From RI-153 sp041391225 (GTDB lineage Bacteria > Chloroflexota > Anaerolineae > Caldilineales > Caldilineaceae), in contig JAWKOL010000005.1 in assembly GCA_041391225.1 (NCBI GenBank), positions 62,001 through 126,000 on the forward strand: a DNA stretch of 64,000 nucleotides, written 5' to 3'. The position numbers and the translations under genes were made by a program. Shown one piece after another: positions 1 to 8,651 of the stretch (its first letter is position 1; every line of letters begins with the position of its first letter). The notes below the pieces were generated by a model. It made no database searches. It was given only the letters and a program-made list of their open reading frames with translations, and was not told the DNA's origin.

Positions 1-86
1 CAGAGCACGATCACCTGCTTGCGCAGGGATACACTTTGCAGTCGTTGTTTGATCGTTGCGTGTTTGATCATGGCGTGTTTGATCAT
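1..86 (-). CDS. 5' end of a gene running off the window, unknown product
   Basis: Only about 28 codons are visible, starting at an ATG (positions 86-84) preceded by GAGAG. The N-terminus is MIKHAMIKHATIKQ, then LQSVSLRKQVIVL. The first residues are encoded by a 15-bp tandem duplication that also duplicates the start codon. The basic stretch followed by hydrophobic residues could be the cytosolic side of a membrane segment, but too little is present to name it. It begins 30 nt after the stop of the 236-residue membrane protein gene and probably belongs to the same operon. Confidence 0.4.
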   Translation of the reverse strand, partial: MIKHAMIKHATIKQRLQSVSLRKQVIVL

Positions 87-116
87 GACATTATCTCTCG
101 TTGTGTGGCTCCCCGG

Positions 117-827
117 CTACTCTGCGCGGACACCCAGGTGATCGAAGAGGGCAGCGAATGTCTCTTCGGCGCTTTCCATTTCGGCGGCGTCGGCGGCGGT
201 GCTCACCACCACTACCTGCTGCGCGTCCGCTTCACCGGCCAAGAAGACCAGATCCTGGCCGCTCACCACCACCGGCAGGCCCAGCGCGCCGCTTTCGCGT
301 GTGGGATCGGCCACGTAGGCGTAGGTGATGAGCAGGGCATCTTCGCCGGTGGGGCCGGTGACGACTTCGCTGCTTAGCGTGCGGAAGCGCTCCAACTCCT
401 GTCCGCGACGCAGCGGCCAGCTTACGTTGAGCATGGTCAGATCTTCGCCTTCCTTGAGCGGGCGGGCGATGACCTCGACGCGGCTGTCGAAAGTGCTGGC
501 GCTGGCGGGATCCACGGCGCTGAAGATGACGCCGTCTTCGCCGTCAACGTTGGTGATCCAGCGCTCCGGCACCACCACCGAGAGCAGGCCGTCTGCCAGA
601 TCGTATTCGTCCACTGCATTCATGGCGCCGTTGCCGATCATCCAGCCCAAGAGGATCGCCACCACGATCACGCCGATGGTGGCTAGATCCGTGCGGCGCT
701 GATCTTCTGCGGAGGGTGGCACGTTGGTGACACTGGGGTTGCGCATCGTCTCCCATGCGGATTCGAGCATTGGGCGCACGGTATCCACGATGGAATCTAC
801 GATGGAGCCTACGTTGCTGGACATCAC
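117..827 (-). CDS. Membrane-anchored hypothetical protein (236 aa)
   Basis: I do not recognise a family. Residues about 1-45 are polar. One hydrophobic segment follows at about 49-68 (IGVIVVAILLGWMIGNGAM), then a soluble region with alternating hydrophobic strands, so this is probably a single-pass protein with a large extracytoplasmic domain. The start overlaps the 3' end of the PrsW-like gene by 4 nt, which indicates translational coupling. No catalytic motif is visible. It may be a partner of the PrsW-like protein, but that is only inferred from the overlap. Confidence 0.7.
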   Translation of the reverse strand: MMSSNVGSIVDSIVDTVRPMLESAWETMRNPSVTNVPPSAEDQRRTDLATIGVIVVAILLGWMIGNGAMNAVDEYDLADGLLSVVVPERWITNVDGEDGVIFSAVDPASASTFDSRVEVIARPLKEGEDLTMLNVSWPLRRGQELERFRTLSSEVVTGPTGEDALLITYAYVADPTRESGALGLPVVVSGQDLVFLAGEADAQQVVVVSTAADAAEMESAEETFAALFDHLGVRAE

Positions 828-1846
828 GCGCCTCCTTCTTGCGTGGCAGTTTCGGCTTCGGCGGCCTTGCCTGCTGATTCGGTTTCATCTTCTGGATCAT
901 CTTCTGGTGTATCCGTTGCCAACACCGCCGATGCCTGCATTGCGATGACGTCGGCCTGCTGTGTCGAAGCCACGCGCAGCGTCTCTTCGTTGGCGCGGTT
1001 CACCAGCCAGAAGACGACACCCAGCGTCACCACAGCCATCAACGTGGCCAGGATCAGGCCATTCCACGGATTCACCGTCAGCCCGGCGTCGGTGACGCGA
1101 TCTTCCAGCAAGAAGAAGATACCGTTGAGCGCCGCCGCCAGCGTCACCCCCGCGGGGACGTAGTAGCTGGGGGTGCGCTCGAAACGCGCCTGACCCAAGA
1201 AGTAGCCCAGCACACCGGCGAAACTGGCGTGCGCCAGCGCGTTGACCACGATGCGCACCGAACCGATGCCCAGATCAACGCCGCCATGCTCGATGACGTA
1301 GTGGAAGTTGAGCAGCGTGGCTACGCCCAGCCCCGCGGCAATGGCGTAGATCACGCCGTCGACGCGCTCATCGAACTCGGGCGTGCCGTAGATGCCGTAG
1401 CGCACCACCGCGTAGACCACCGCGCTCTCCACGAAACCGACGATCAAGATGCCGCCCATCAACTGCGTCCACCAACTGTTGTAGATCCAATGGTCGATCT
1501 GGAAGAAACTCTGTGTGAGCGGGTAGGCAATCGCCGCCGTCACCAGCGCGGCCAGGCCGAAGATCTGGAACAGCTTGGTCTTCGGTTCCGGTTCCAGCCT
1601 GTCGAGGCGGTAGAAAAAGAGGAGCCAGAGCACGGCAGGCACGAGGCTCATGAGCAGACCCAGCACGGTCAGCCCAGCGCTGCCCATGTTGCGCCCAATA
1701 CCGGCGATCAAGTTGAAAAAGGCCACAAAAATAAAAAGGCCGCCTAGTTCCATCAGCGCAGCGAGCCAGAAGCCTCGCCGGCTGTAGGCGACATGTTCGG
1801 GATCCGGCTGGTAGAAGGCCGAACCACTGCCATGCGTCTGTTGCAC
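824..1846 (-). CDS. PrsW-like multi-pass membrane protein with degenerate active-site motifs
   Basis: This 340-residue protein has about eight hydrophobic segments and the PrsW-family order: a FDERVDGVIYAIAAGLG block followed by NALAHASFAGVLGYFLG. PrsW proteases cleave anti-sigma factors inside the membrane using an EExxK motif, a Glu-Asn in the next helix and a His. Here the first motif reads VESAVVY, the expected Glu-Asn is LN, and only the His block is conserved, so catalysis is doubtful. The start is GTG, with AAGGAGG placed 6 nt upstream. The C-terminus is an acidic, Ala-rich tail. It heads an overlapping operon with the 236-residue protein. Confidence 0.8.
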   Translation of the reverse strand: MQQTHGSGSAFYQPDPEHVAYSRRGFWLAALMELGGLFIFVAFFNLIAGIGRNMGSAGLTVLGLLMSLVPAVLWLLFFYRLDRLEPEPKTKLFQIFGLAALVTAAIAYPLTQSFFQIDHWIYNSWWTQLMGGILIVGFVESAVVYAVVRYGIYGTPEFDERVDGVIYAIAAGLGVATLLNFHYVIEHGGVDLGIGSVRIVVNALAHASFAGVLGYFLGQARFERTPSYYVPAGVTLAAALNGIFFLLEDRVTDAGLTVNPWNGLILATLMAVVTLGVVFWLVNRANEETLRVASTQQADVIAMQASAVLATDTPEDDPEDETESAGKAAEAETATQEGGA

Positions 1847-1910
1847 AGAGTCCCTCCTTGGATGTGATTGGCTGGATGATCACGCGTGTATGTCACAGCG
1901 GATGAAGCTT

Positions 1911-2236
1911 GTGGACACGAATTGGGGAAAACACAGATCTTGAGCAGCGCCATTATAACAGATCGGCCATCAATTGCGAGAACGACCAATGATCCCACAG
2001 TTGGCGGAGATAGAACGCGGATTGGGCGGATTGAGCAGATCATAGCGGATAGGCAGCAGAAAATCCGCCAAAATCTGCCCGATCCGCGTTCTATTCCAGC
2101 CAGGTAGCGAATTCCAGCCGACAGGCTTCGATGATTGACGTGTACGGCTGGCTACGGTATGATCTTGCCGTTGAGGTCACTTTCTCCTGTAGTTCGCCCG
2201 CTTTGAGCAGCCGAACCAACCGTAACCGAGTCAATT
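1911..2236. repeat. Gene-free stretch with dyad repeats upstream of RNase D
   Basis: No convincing gene lies here. Two repeat pieces are visible. GTGGACACGAATT (1911-1923) followed by AAACACAGAT matches the left half of the hairpin family seen complete at 42.8 kb. ATAGAACGCGGAT (2010-2022) is the exact reverse complement of 2082-2094; between these arms GGCGGATT and AATCCGCC form an inner inverted pair. The remaining bases presumably hold the RNase D promoter, but no clear -35/-10 pair could be assigned. Confidence 0.6.
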
Positions 2237-3457
2237 GTGAGCAAACAGCCTGCCAGATCGCGCCAACAGCGCAACGCAAAACCAGACATTCCGGCGCCCA
2301 TACTTGTGCAAAGCGCACGTGAATTCTCCGAGATGATGTCTCGTGTGCGCACCCAATCGCTAGTGGCGGTGGACACTGAGAGCGATAGCCTTTATCGCTA
2401 TACCCCGCGCGTCTGCCTAATCCAGGTGTCTGCCTGCAACGATACGCAGAATGGCGCTCACAACGGCGCCAAACACAGCGATGTGGTGGATTATCTTGTC
2501 GATCCGCTCAAATTGAACGATCTTGGCGCGCTTGGGGATGTGCTGGCCGATCCTGCGGTGGAGGTGATCCTGCACGCAGCCGAGAACGATATTCTGCTGC
2601 TCAACCGCGATTTCGGCTTCGAGACTACGAATGTCTTCGATACACAATTGGCGGCGCGCATCCTGGGCAGGAACGGCGTGGGCCTGGCCGCCATGCTCGA
2701 AGAGGAATTCGGCGTGATCAGCGACAAGCGGATGCAGCGCACCGATTGGGGGCGCCGCCCGCTCACACCGCAGCAGATGACCTACGCCCAACTCGATACC
2801 CACTACCTACCGGCCCTGCGCCGCCGCCAGATCGAACGCCTCACCGCCCAAGATCGCCTGCGTGAAGCGCAGGAAGCATTCGACTTCCTCTGTCAAATTC
2901 GATACAGCGAACCGGCAGAGCCGCGCAATCTGTGGTCGATGAAGGGGACACGTGAGGTCGAGCGCGAGCAGACCGGCCTGCTAGAAGAGCTTTGGCTTTG
3001 GCGCGAGCAGACGGCGCAGCGCCAGGAACGACCACCGTTCAAAGTCGTGAATGATCGTGTGCTCATCGAGTTGGCGCTGAATCCGCCGTCCTCGTTGCGC
3101 GAATTGGGCGAGATCCCCGGCCTGAGCCGCCATCAGGTAGATCGCTACGGCAGCGAAATCCTGCGTGCTGTACACCGCGGCAAGGATCGTCCTCTGCCGG
3201 ATCTACCGGTTTCTTCGCCCCGCCCCGAAGCCTTGCTGAATCGTCGCGACCAGAAACTCTACCAGTCTTTACGCCAGTGGCGTTCGGCCACAGCCGGTGA
3301 GCGCGGCGTCGACCCCGATATCATTTTCAGCAACGATCTGTTGTTGCAGATCGTCGAGCACAAACCTGCCACTGTCGAGGCGCTCGTCGCCATCCCCGCC
3401 ATCGGCGCCTGGAAGGCCGAGACTTACGGACCATCGATTCTTCAGTTACTCAAGTAA
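2237..3457 (+). CDS. rnd: Ribonuclease D (3'-5' exoribonuclease)
   Basis: RNase D trims the 3' ends of tRNA precursors and other small RNAs in the cytoplasm. The 406-residue protein has the DEDDy exonuclease fold: VDTES (about residue 36), HAAENDI (about 105) and YAQLDTHYL (about 182) supply the acidic residues and the tyrosine. An HRDC-type helical region follows (PPSSLRELGEIPGLSRHQV), and a second one near the C-terminus, as in full-length RNase D. The GTG start at 2237 has no strong ribosome binding site, so a slightly different start is possible. The SMR-like gene follows after 11 nt, suggesting co-transcription. Confidence 0.92.
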   Translation: MSKQPARSRQQRNAKPDIPAPILVQSAREFSEMMSRVRTQSLVAVDTESDSLYRYTPRVCLIQVSACNDTQNGAHNGAKHSDVVDYLVDPLKLNDLGALGDVLADPAVEVILHAAENDILLLNRDFGFETTNVFDTQLAARILGRNGVGLAAMLEEEFGVISDKRMQRTDWGRRPLTPQQMTYAQLDTHYLPALRRRQIERLTAQDRLREAQEAFDFLCQIRYSEPAEPRNLWSMKGTREVEREQTGLLEELWLWREQTAQRQERPPFKVVNDRVLIELALNPPSSLRELGEIPGLSRHQVDRYGSEILRAVHRGKDRPLPDLPVSSPRPEALLNRRDQKLYQSLRQWRSATAGERGVDPDIIFSNDLLLQIVEHKPATVEALVAIPAIGAWKAETYGPSILQLLK

Positions 3458-3468
3458 GAGCATCCACA

Positions 3469-3834
3469 ATGAAACAACTGCTACTGCTTTTGATCACCGT
3501 CGGCCTCAACGTCGTCGGCCAATTCTTCATGAAACAAGGCATGAGCCAGATTGGCGTCATCAGCGGATCGTTCGAGGTCATCACGTCCTCGTTGATGCGC
3601 GCCTTCCTCAATCCATTTGTCATCGGCGGCGTGGCGGCCTATGGCTTGAGCAGCATCTTCTGGCTGATCCTGCTCAGCCGCGTGGAACTCAGCTACGCCT
3701 ATCCAGCCCTGGCGCTGGGCTACGTCCTGGTGACATTGGTGGGCGCCTGGATCCTGGGCGAAGACGTGAGCAACCTGCGCTGGGTGGCCGTTGCCGTCAT
3801 CTGTGTGGGGGTGGTGCTGCTGAGCCGGAGTTGA
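3469..3834 (+). CDS. Small four-helix membrane transporter of the EamA/SMR type
   Basis: The 121-residue protein has four hydrophobic helices and the SMR/EamA signature AYPALALGYVLVTLVGAWILGE in the third/fourth helix region, close to ArnE/ArnF-type half-transporters. Such proteins act as dimers in the membrane, exporting cationic drugs or flipping lipid-linked sugars. The conserved membrane glutamate of EmrE-type drug exporters is not obvious in helix 1 (LLLITVGLNVVGQFFMKQG), so a lipid or metabolite substrate seems more likely than drug export. It is downstream of RNase D by 11 nt. Confidence 0.8.
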   Translation: MKQLLLLLITVGLNVVGQFFMKQGMSQIGVISGSFEVITSSLMRAFLNPFVIGGVAAYGLSSIFWLILLSRVELSYAYPALALGYVLVTLVGAWILGEDVSNLRWVAVAVICVGVVLLSRS

Positions 3835-4008
3835 AGGAAATGAATGAAGAATGATGATTGGGCAATGGCTGCCGCCTGTTTGGGTATGCTGGTTTGAGAA
3901 TAGTGAAAAGGGGAGGGACCGATAAGGTCTCTCCCTTTTTTCGTCTTGACACTTCTATGCCGCAGATGACGAAAGCTACTCTACCCGATCATCATTCTTC
4001 ATTCATCT

Positions 4009-5876
4009 CTACGCCGGCAGTGGCGCAATCGGCCCGCTGATCCCTTGCTCGTTGTCGGCGTCGCGGCCTTCGAAGATCTCGGCGAATTCGTCGGCTTCCA
4101 GCGTCTCCTGTTCGAGGAGGGCAGCGGCCACATCGTCTAGCTGGGCGCGGTAGGTGGCGAGCATCTGGCGCACGCGCTGGTAGGCGCTGCTCACGATGCG
4201 GCGCACTTCTTCGTCTACCTGCTCGGCGACCTCTTCGCTGTAGTCGCGCTGCTCGGAGATCTCACGCCCGAGGAAGACGTTGTCGTCCTGGCGACCAATT
4301 TGCAGCGGACCCATGACGTCGCTCATGCCGTATTTGGTGACCATCGAGCGCGCCATACGCGTGATCTGCTGGATGTCGCCGCTGGCGCCGTTGGAAATGT
4401 CACCGAAGACCAGTTCCTCGGCAATGCGGCCACCCAACGCCACGGCGATGCGGTCGATGAAATACGAGCGCGGCACCAGGTAACGATCCTCTTCCGGCAC
4501 GGTCAATGTGACACCGCCGGCAGCGCCGCGGGGGACGATGCTCACCTTGCGCAGCGGATCGGCGTGCTTGACCAGGTGGGCGACGATGGCGTGGCCCGCC
4601 TCGTGGTAGGCCACCACCTTGCGCTCACGCGCCGTCACCAACCGGCTGCGCCGTTCCGGGCCGCCCATCGCGATGCGCTCGATGGATTCCTGCATCTCGG
4701 CCATGGTGATGGCGCGCTTGTTGCGCCGCCGTGAGGATCGCCGCCTCGTTGACCAGGTTCTCCAGGTCCGCGCCCACGAAGCCGGGCGTCTGGCGGGCAA
4801 TCAGATCCAGCTCGACGTTGTTGGCCAGCGGTTTGCCCTTGACATGCACATCGAGGATCTTGCGACGTCCTTGCAGATCGGGGCGATCCATAGTCACACG
4901 GCGGTCGAAGCGCCCAGGGCGCAACAGGGCCGGATCGAGAATGTCGGGGCGATTGGTTGCCGCAATCAAAATGACGTTGGTATCGGTGCCGAAGCCATCC
5001 ATCTCCACCAGGATCTGGTTGAGCGTCTGCTCGCTCGTCGTGAGAGCCGCCCAGCCCGGTGCCGCGGTAACGGCCCACAGCGTCGATCTCGTCGATGAAG
5101 ATGATACACGGGCTGTTGCGCTTGGCCTGCTCGAAGAGATCACGCACACGGCTGGCGCCCACACCCACGAACATCTCTACAAATTCTGAACCGGAGATGC
5201 TGAAGAACGGCACACCGGCCTCACCGGAGACGGCCTTGGCCATCAACGTCTTGCCGGTGCCAGGCGGGCCGACCAGCAACACACCCTTGGGAATGCGCGC
5301 ACCCAGGGCGACGAACTTCTGCGGCTCTTTGAGGAATTCCACAACTTCCTGCAATTCCTGCTTGGCCTCGTCGGAGCCGGCCACATCGTCGAAGGTGACG
5401 GTGGGCATGTCCCCGGTGAAGAGGCGCGCCTTGCTCTTGCCGAACGAAAGCGCCTGGTTGTTGCCCGATTGGCTCTGCCGGAACAGGAAGAGGAACAGAC
5501 CAGCGATCAACACCAACGGCAGCAAGTTGACAAGCAGCGCAAACCAGTTGCCGCTACTCGACGGCGGTTCGTAGACGATATCTACGTTGTTCAATTGCGT
5601 AGAGGTGACGCCCAGCCCTTGCAGCGTGGGGATCAGGGGGACATCTAGCTCTTTGCGGCTGGTCAACGGGGTTTCGCTGGCGTTGACAAAGACGCGGATT
5701 TCTTCTTCGCGTACGGTGATGCGATCCACTTCGCCGTCGCGGATGCGCTGTGCAACTTCGCTGATGCCGATGGATTGAGGCGCTTCTCCCGGTCGGTAGA
5801 TATTGAGGAACAACGCCGCAGCCGCAACGATAATCAGGAGGTAGACAAAGGCGTTTCTTGTCCAGTTTGCGTTCAC
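4009..5876 (-). CDS. ftsH: ATP-dependent zinc metalloprotease FtsH, two frame breaks
   Basis: FtsH degrades misassembled membrane proteins and unstable regulators at the inner membrane. Two membrane helices flank a short extracytoplasmic domain. The AAA module follows, with Walker A GPPGTGKT, Walker B IIFIDEIDAVG and second-region-of-homology residues near RPGRFDRR, then the zinc protease motif HEAGH and a C-terminal coiled-coil region. The reading frame changes near 5040 and near 4725, yet family similarity is unbroken, so single-base sequence errors are likely. GTG at 5876 sits 5 nt after AAGGAGGGG; the TTG one codon earlier is too close to that site. Confidence 0.93.
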
Positions 5877-5938
5877 CAACCCCTCCTTGGGTGCGGGTGA
5901 CAGATCTCACGGAATTTGAGGGTAAACACTTAGAATCT

Positions 5939-6015
5939 ATCCTGAAATTCACAGCAGCCCGGCGAGTTTCACCCATTCAGGATGGACGTTCTGCTGCGCA
6001 CTGTAATTTCAGGAT
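5939..6015. repeat. Dyad element between ftsH and the rhodanese gene
   Basis: ATCCTGAAATT (5939-5949) is repeated in inverted orientation at 6005-6015, with CAGCAG/CTGCTG and CACTTAG/ATGCTTAG partly continuing the symmetry inside and outside. It lies between divergent genes, so it could be a regulatory site, a hairpin in the ftsH leader, or another intergenic repeat. No direct evidence separates these. Confidence 0.5.
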
Positions 6016-6168
6016 AAATGCTTAGCGCATAGTATATCAGGTGACAAGATGGCTTGCCTAGTATCGGTCAATACGATTTCACAGATCTAGATATCTCGTG
6101 GTATTCTTGTCAACGGCAAAATTTTCTGCTGCATTGCCCCGCAATCAGCATCAGTACAGGAGAGAGCC

Positions 6169-6612
6169 GTGGGACTATTCGACTCGATCAAGAAATTTTT
6201 CGGCGGGGAACCAGAACCCGCCCCTGCACCGGTGCCGCCTCGTACCAAACCCAAACCCCCGCCGGATCCTGAGCCGGAACCCAAAGTAGCTGAGGTTTCC
6301 GTACAGGAATTGATGGCCGAATTGAAAGAGGGCGCCGATCCGCTCTTGCTGGATTGTCGCGAACTCTACGAGTACAAAATGGCGCATCTGGCCAATACGG
6401 TACACATCCCAATGGATGAAATCCTCCAGCGCATGGACGAGATCATCGAGAAATCGGACAACAAAACAAGGCCCGTCGTCGTCTACTGTGCCTCGGGTAT
6501 GCGCTCCTACGGCGTCACCCACTATCTCATGCAACAGGGGTTCAACGCCCGCAACCTGGCTGGGGGCGTGGTGCGCTGGCAACTGCTTGGCGGGAAAGTC
6601 GAGTACAACTGA
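6169..6612 (+). CDS. Rhodanese-like domain protein
   Basis: The 147-residue protein has a Pro-rich linker (residues about 14-40) and then one rhodanese domain: LLLDCRELYEYKMAHLANTV and the active-site loop CASGMRS, whose cysteine carries sulfane sulfur in this family. It probably works as a small sulfurtransferase or thiol sensor. The GTG start is preceded by AGGAGAG. The N-terminus MGLFDSIKKFFGG is an amphipathic helix, which could tether the protein to the membrane. The gene ends 43 nt before the convergent phosphofructokinase gene. Confidence 0.88.
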   Translation: MGLFDSIKKFFGGEPEPAPAPVPPRTKPKPPPDPEPEPKVAEVSVQELMAELKEGADPLLLDCRELYEYKMAHLANTVHIPMDEILQRMDEIIEKSDNKTRPVVVYCASGMRSYGVTHYLMQQGFNARNLAGGVVRWQLLGGKVEYN

Positions 6613-6655
6613 CACCGTCAGTCACAGTGCCTTTCCCCAGTGCTTGTTCCCCGTG

Positions 6656-7786
6656 TCAATCCACCGCATCGCCCAGACAGACGCCGATGTTGCGCGCCGA
6701 CTTGATCCATGCGTGATCCAGCGGAACAGTCTTGCGTTTGCCGATCACCTGATCCAGCGGCACAGGCTCGGCGCCTTCACCGCGCGCCGCCACCATGACG
6801 CCGTATACGCCGTCGTTGACCAGCGACGCGCAGGTCGTACCCAGGCGCGTGGCCAGCAGGCGGTCCGCTGCAGAGGGCGTGCCGCCGCGCTGTAAATGCC
6901 CGAGGATGGTCACCCGCGCTTCCAGGCCGGTGAGTAGTTCCAACTGTTGAGACAGGCGTAGCGTGTAGTTGCCAAGGCCGGCCTCTACTTCGGCCAACTT
7001 CTCCTTGGCTTTCTTGCGATCTTTCTTGTCCTTGGCTTTGTCGATTGCGGCCCTGGCGTCGGCCAGTTTGCGGTGATCGTCGGCGGAGCGGGCGCCTTCG
7101 GAGACGGCGACGATGCTGAAACGGCTGCCGCGCCGGCTCCGTCGCCGGATCGCTTCGGCCACCACTTCCACGTCGTAGGGCAATTCAGGGATCAGGACCA
7201 CGTCGGCGCCGCCTGCAATGCCTGCGCCCAACGCCAGCCAGCCGGCATTGTGTCCCATCACTTCTACCACGATGATGCGGTGATGGCTGTGCGCCGTGCT
7301 ATGCAGCCGGTCGATGGCCTCGGTGGCAATGCCCAGCGCCGTGTCGAAGCCAAAAGTAACGTCGGTCATGGCCACGTCGTTGTCGATGGTTTTGGGCAGG
7401 GTGATGACGTTCAGCCCCTTGTCCATCAGGCTGTAGGCGTTCTTGGCCGTGCCGCCGCCACCCAGGCACACGAGCACGTCGAGTTGGTGCTTGTGGTAGA
7501 CTTCGACCATAGCATCGCGCATGTCCATCTTCTTGCCGCCGATGGGCATCTTCTGTGGCTTGTCGCGGCTGGTGCCGAGGATGGTGCCGCCCACGGTGAG
7601 GATCCCCGACAGATCGGCGCCGCTGAAGGCGATGTGTCGATCTTGGAGCAGACCGCGGAAACCGTCGCGGAAGCCCACCAGGTGCATGTTGTACGCCCCC
7701 AACGCCGCCTTACCCACCCCGCGGATCGCCGCGTTCAACCCCGGGCTGTCGCCCCCTGCCGTCAAAATACCGATGGTCTTGGTCAT
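6656..7786 (-). CDS. pfkA: 6-phosphofructokinase, ATP-type prediction
   Basis: The enzyme phosphorylates fructose 6-phosphate in glycolysis. Visible motifs are GILTAGGDSPGLN (nucleotide loop), GGGGTAKNA, PKTIDNDV with the catalytic Asp, and EVMGHNAGWLALG. The GGGGT residue where PPi-dependent enzymes have Asp points to ATP use; the Lys in PKTIDND is shared with PPi-type and group III enzymes, so substrate choice is not certain. A Lys-rich insert (KAKDKKDRKKAKEK, about residue 235) is unusual. ATG at 7786 follows AGGAGATCCTC; an upstream in-frame extension would be encoded by the intergenic repeat and is rejected. Confidence 0.92.
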   Translation of the reverse strand: MTKTIGILTAGGDSPGLNAAIRGVGKAALGAYNMHLVGFRDGFRGLLQDRHIAFSGADLSGILTVGGTILGTSRDKPQKMPIGGKKMDMRDAMVEVYHKHQLDVLVCLGGGGTAKNAYSLMDKGLNVITLPKTIDNDVAMTDVTFGFDTALGIATEAIDRLHSTAHSHHRIIVVEVMGHNAGWLALGAGIAGGADVVLIPELPYDVEVVAEAIRRRSRRGSRFSIVAVSEGARSADDHRKLADARAAIDKAKDKKDRKKAKEKLAEVEAGLGNYTLRLSQQLELLTGLEARVTILGHLQRGGTPSAADRLLATRLGTTCASLVNDGVYGVMVAARGEGAEPVPLDQVIGKRKTVPLDHAWIKSARNIGVCLGDAVD

Positions 7787-7801
7787 GAGGATCTCCTTTT
7801 G

Positions 7802-7876
7802 GTTGGTGATTGGGGACTGGTGATTGGTGACTGGGTTAGATCTCAGCTCTGACCCAATCCCCAATCACCCTATCTC
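7802..7876. repeat. Heptamer-type dyad repeat (ATTGGTG/ATTGGGG family)
   Basis: The left arm repeats GGTGATTGGGGACTGGTGA and similar units; the right arm (7852-7876) reads ACCCAATCCCCAATCACC, so the whole folds into a long imperfect hairpin. It sits in the 5' leader of the phosphofructokinase gene and abuts the end of the next gene. Related tracts occur near 16.1, 17.6, 24.4, 30.15 and 44.8 kb. It is non-coding. Confidence 0.75.
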
Positions 7877-8554
7877 CTAAAACACGTACGGAATCAAGCG
7901 TTTGGTTTGAGTTTGGTAGGCGCGATATGCTTCGCCGAATTCTTCGGTCAGCATTCGCTCTTCCAGTTGGATGCGGCTGCCGAACCAGATCAGGCAAGCG
8001 ATGATCAGCAACAAGATGGCTGGCCAACTCTGCAAGAGTACACAGTAGCCGCCGAAAATGAGCAGATAGCTGGAGTAGATAGGGTGCCGGACGACGCCGT
8101 AGATCCCCGAGGTGACAAGCTGATGGCCCGATTGGATGGTGAGCCTGTCGAAGAAACGGCCCAATGTGCGCACTGCCAGCTGGTTGACCACGAAGGCCAG
8201 TCCCAGCATCGTCAGCCCGATGATGGACCAGGCGATGCTGCCCTGTCCACTTTGCAGCGAGAAGGTGTAGAGCGCCAACCAGTGGGCGAAGAGCAACCCC
8301 ACCGCGCCGCCGACGAAGGCGAGCCGTCCACTGCGCCCGCGTACCTGGCGATCTTCTTTGCGCTGGGCCAGATCCCCATGACGCACAACACGGCGCACGC
8401 TGCTCATCAGGAAGAATGCGAAATAGACGACGGATAGCACCCACACCTGCCAATGATCGAGTACACCCGTCACCGCGGCCGGCGCCAGGATCAGCGCAGA
8501 TATGATCAAGAGCAGAATCGCCAACATAGCAAGATTGCGCTGCACGGATCCCAT
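7877..8554 (-). CDS. Isoprenylcysteine carboxyl methyltransferase-like membrane protein
   Basis: The 225-residue protein has five to six membrane helices and the C-terminal signature of the ICMT/phospholipid methyltransferase superfamily: GVVRHPIYSSYLLIFGG, then EERMLTEEFGEAYRAYQTQTKRLIP. That region binds S-adenosylmethionine, and the substrate is usually a lipid or prenylated compound. Bacterial members rarely have known substrates, so the exact reaction is open. ATG at 8554 lies 8 nt after GAGGAG; the TTG one codon upstream is less likely. It is downstream of pfkA only by position, on the same strand with the ABC exporter. Confidence 0.85.
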   Translation of the reverse strand: MGSVQRNLAMLAILLLIISALILAPAAVTGVLDHWQVWVLSVVYFAFFLMSSVRRVVRHGDLAQRKEDRQVRGRSGRLAFVGGAVGLLFAHWLALYTFSLQSGQGSIAWSIIGLTMLGLAFVVNQLAVRTLGRFFDRLTIQSGHQLVTSGIYGVVRHPIYSSYLLIFGGYCVLLQSWPAILLLIIACLIWFGSRIQLEERMLTEEFGEAYRAYQTQTKRLIPYVF

Positions 8555-8579
8555 CAAAATTGCTCCTCTGTGGTGCTCG

Positions 8580-8640
8580 TGGATGACTGACGACAGGCTA
8601 CTGACGACAGGCTACTTACGTCGGACTATGAACGACGGAC
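8580..8640. repeat. Short tandem repeat TGACGACAGGCTAC
   Basis: TGACGACAGGCTAC is present twice in tandem, followed by variants containing ACGACGGACGG. Similar GACGACGG or CCGTCGT tracts lie near 38.82 and 57.43 kb. It separates two same-strand genes and shows no coding potential. Confidence 0.55.
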
Positions 8641-8651
8641 GGAAGTCAACT

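Noticed and set aside
6656..7786. PPi-dependent phosphofructokinase
   Set aside because: The diagnostic Asp of PPi enzymes is Gly here (GGGGT), although the Lys in PKTIDND is shared; ATP use is the better guess.
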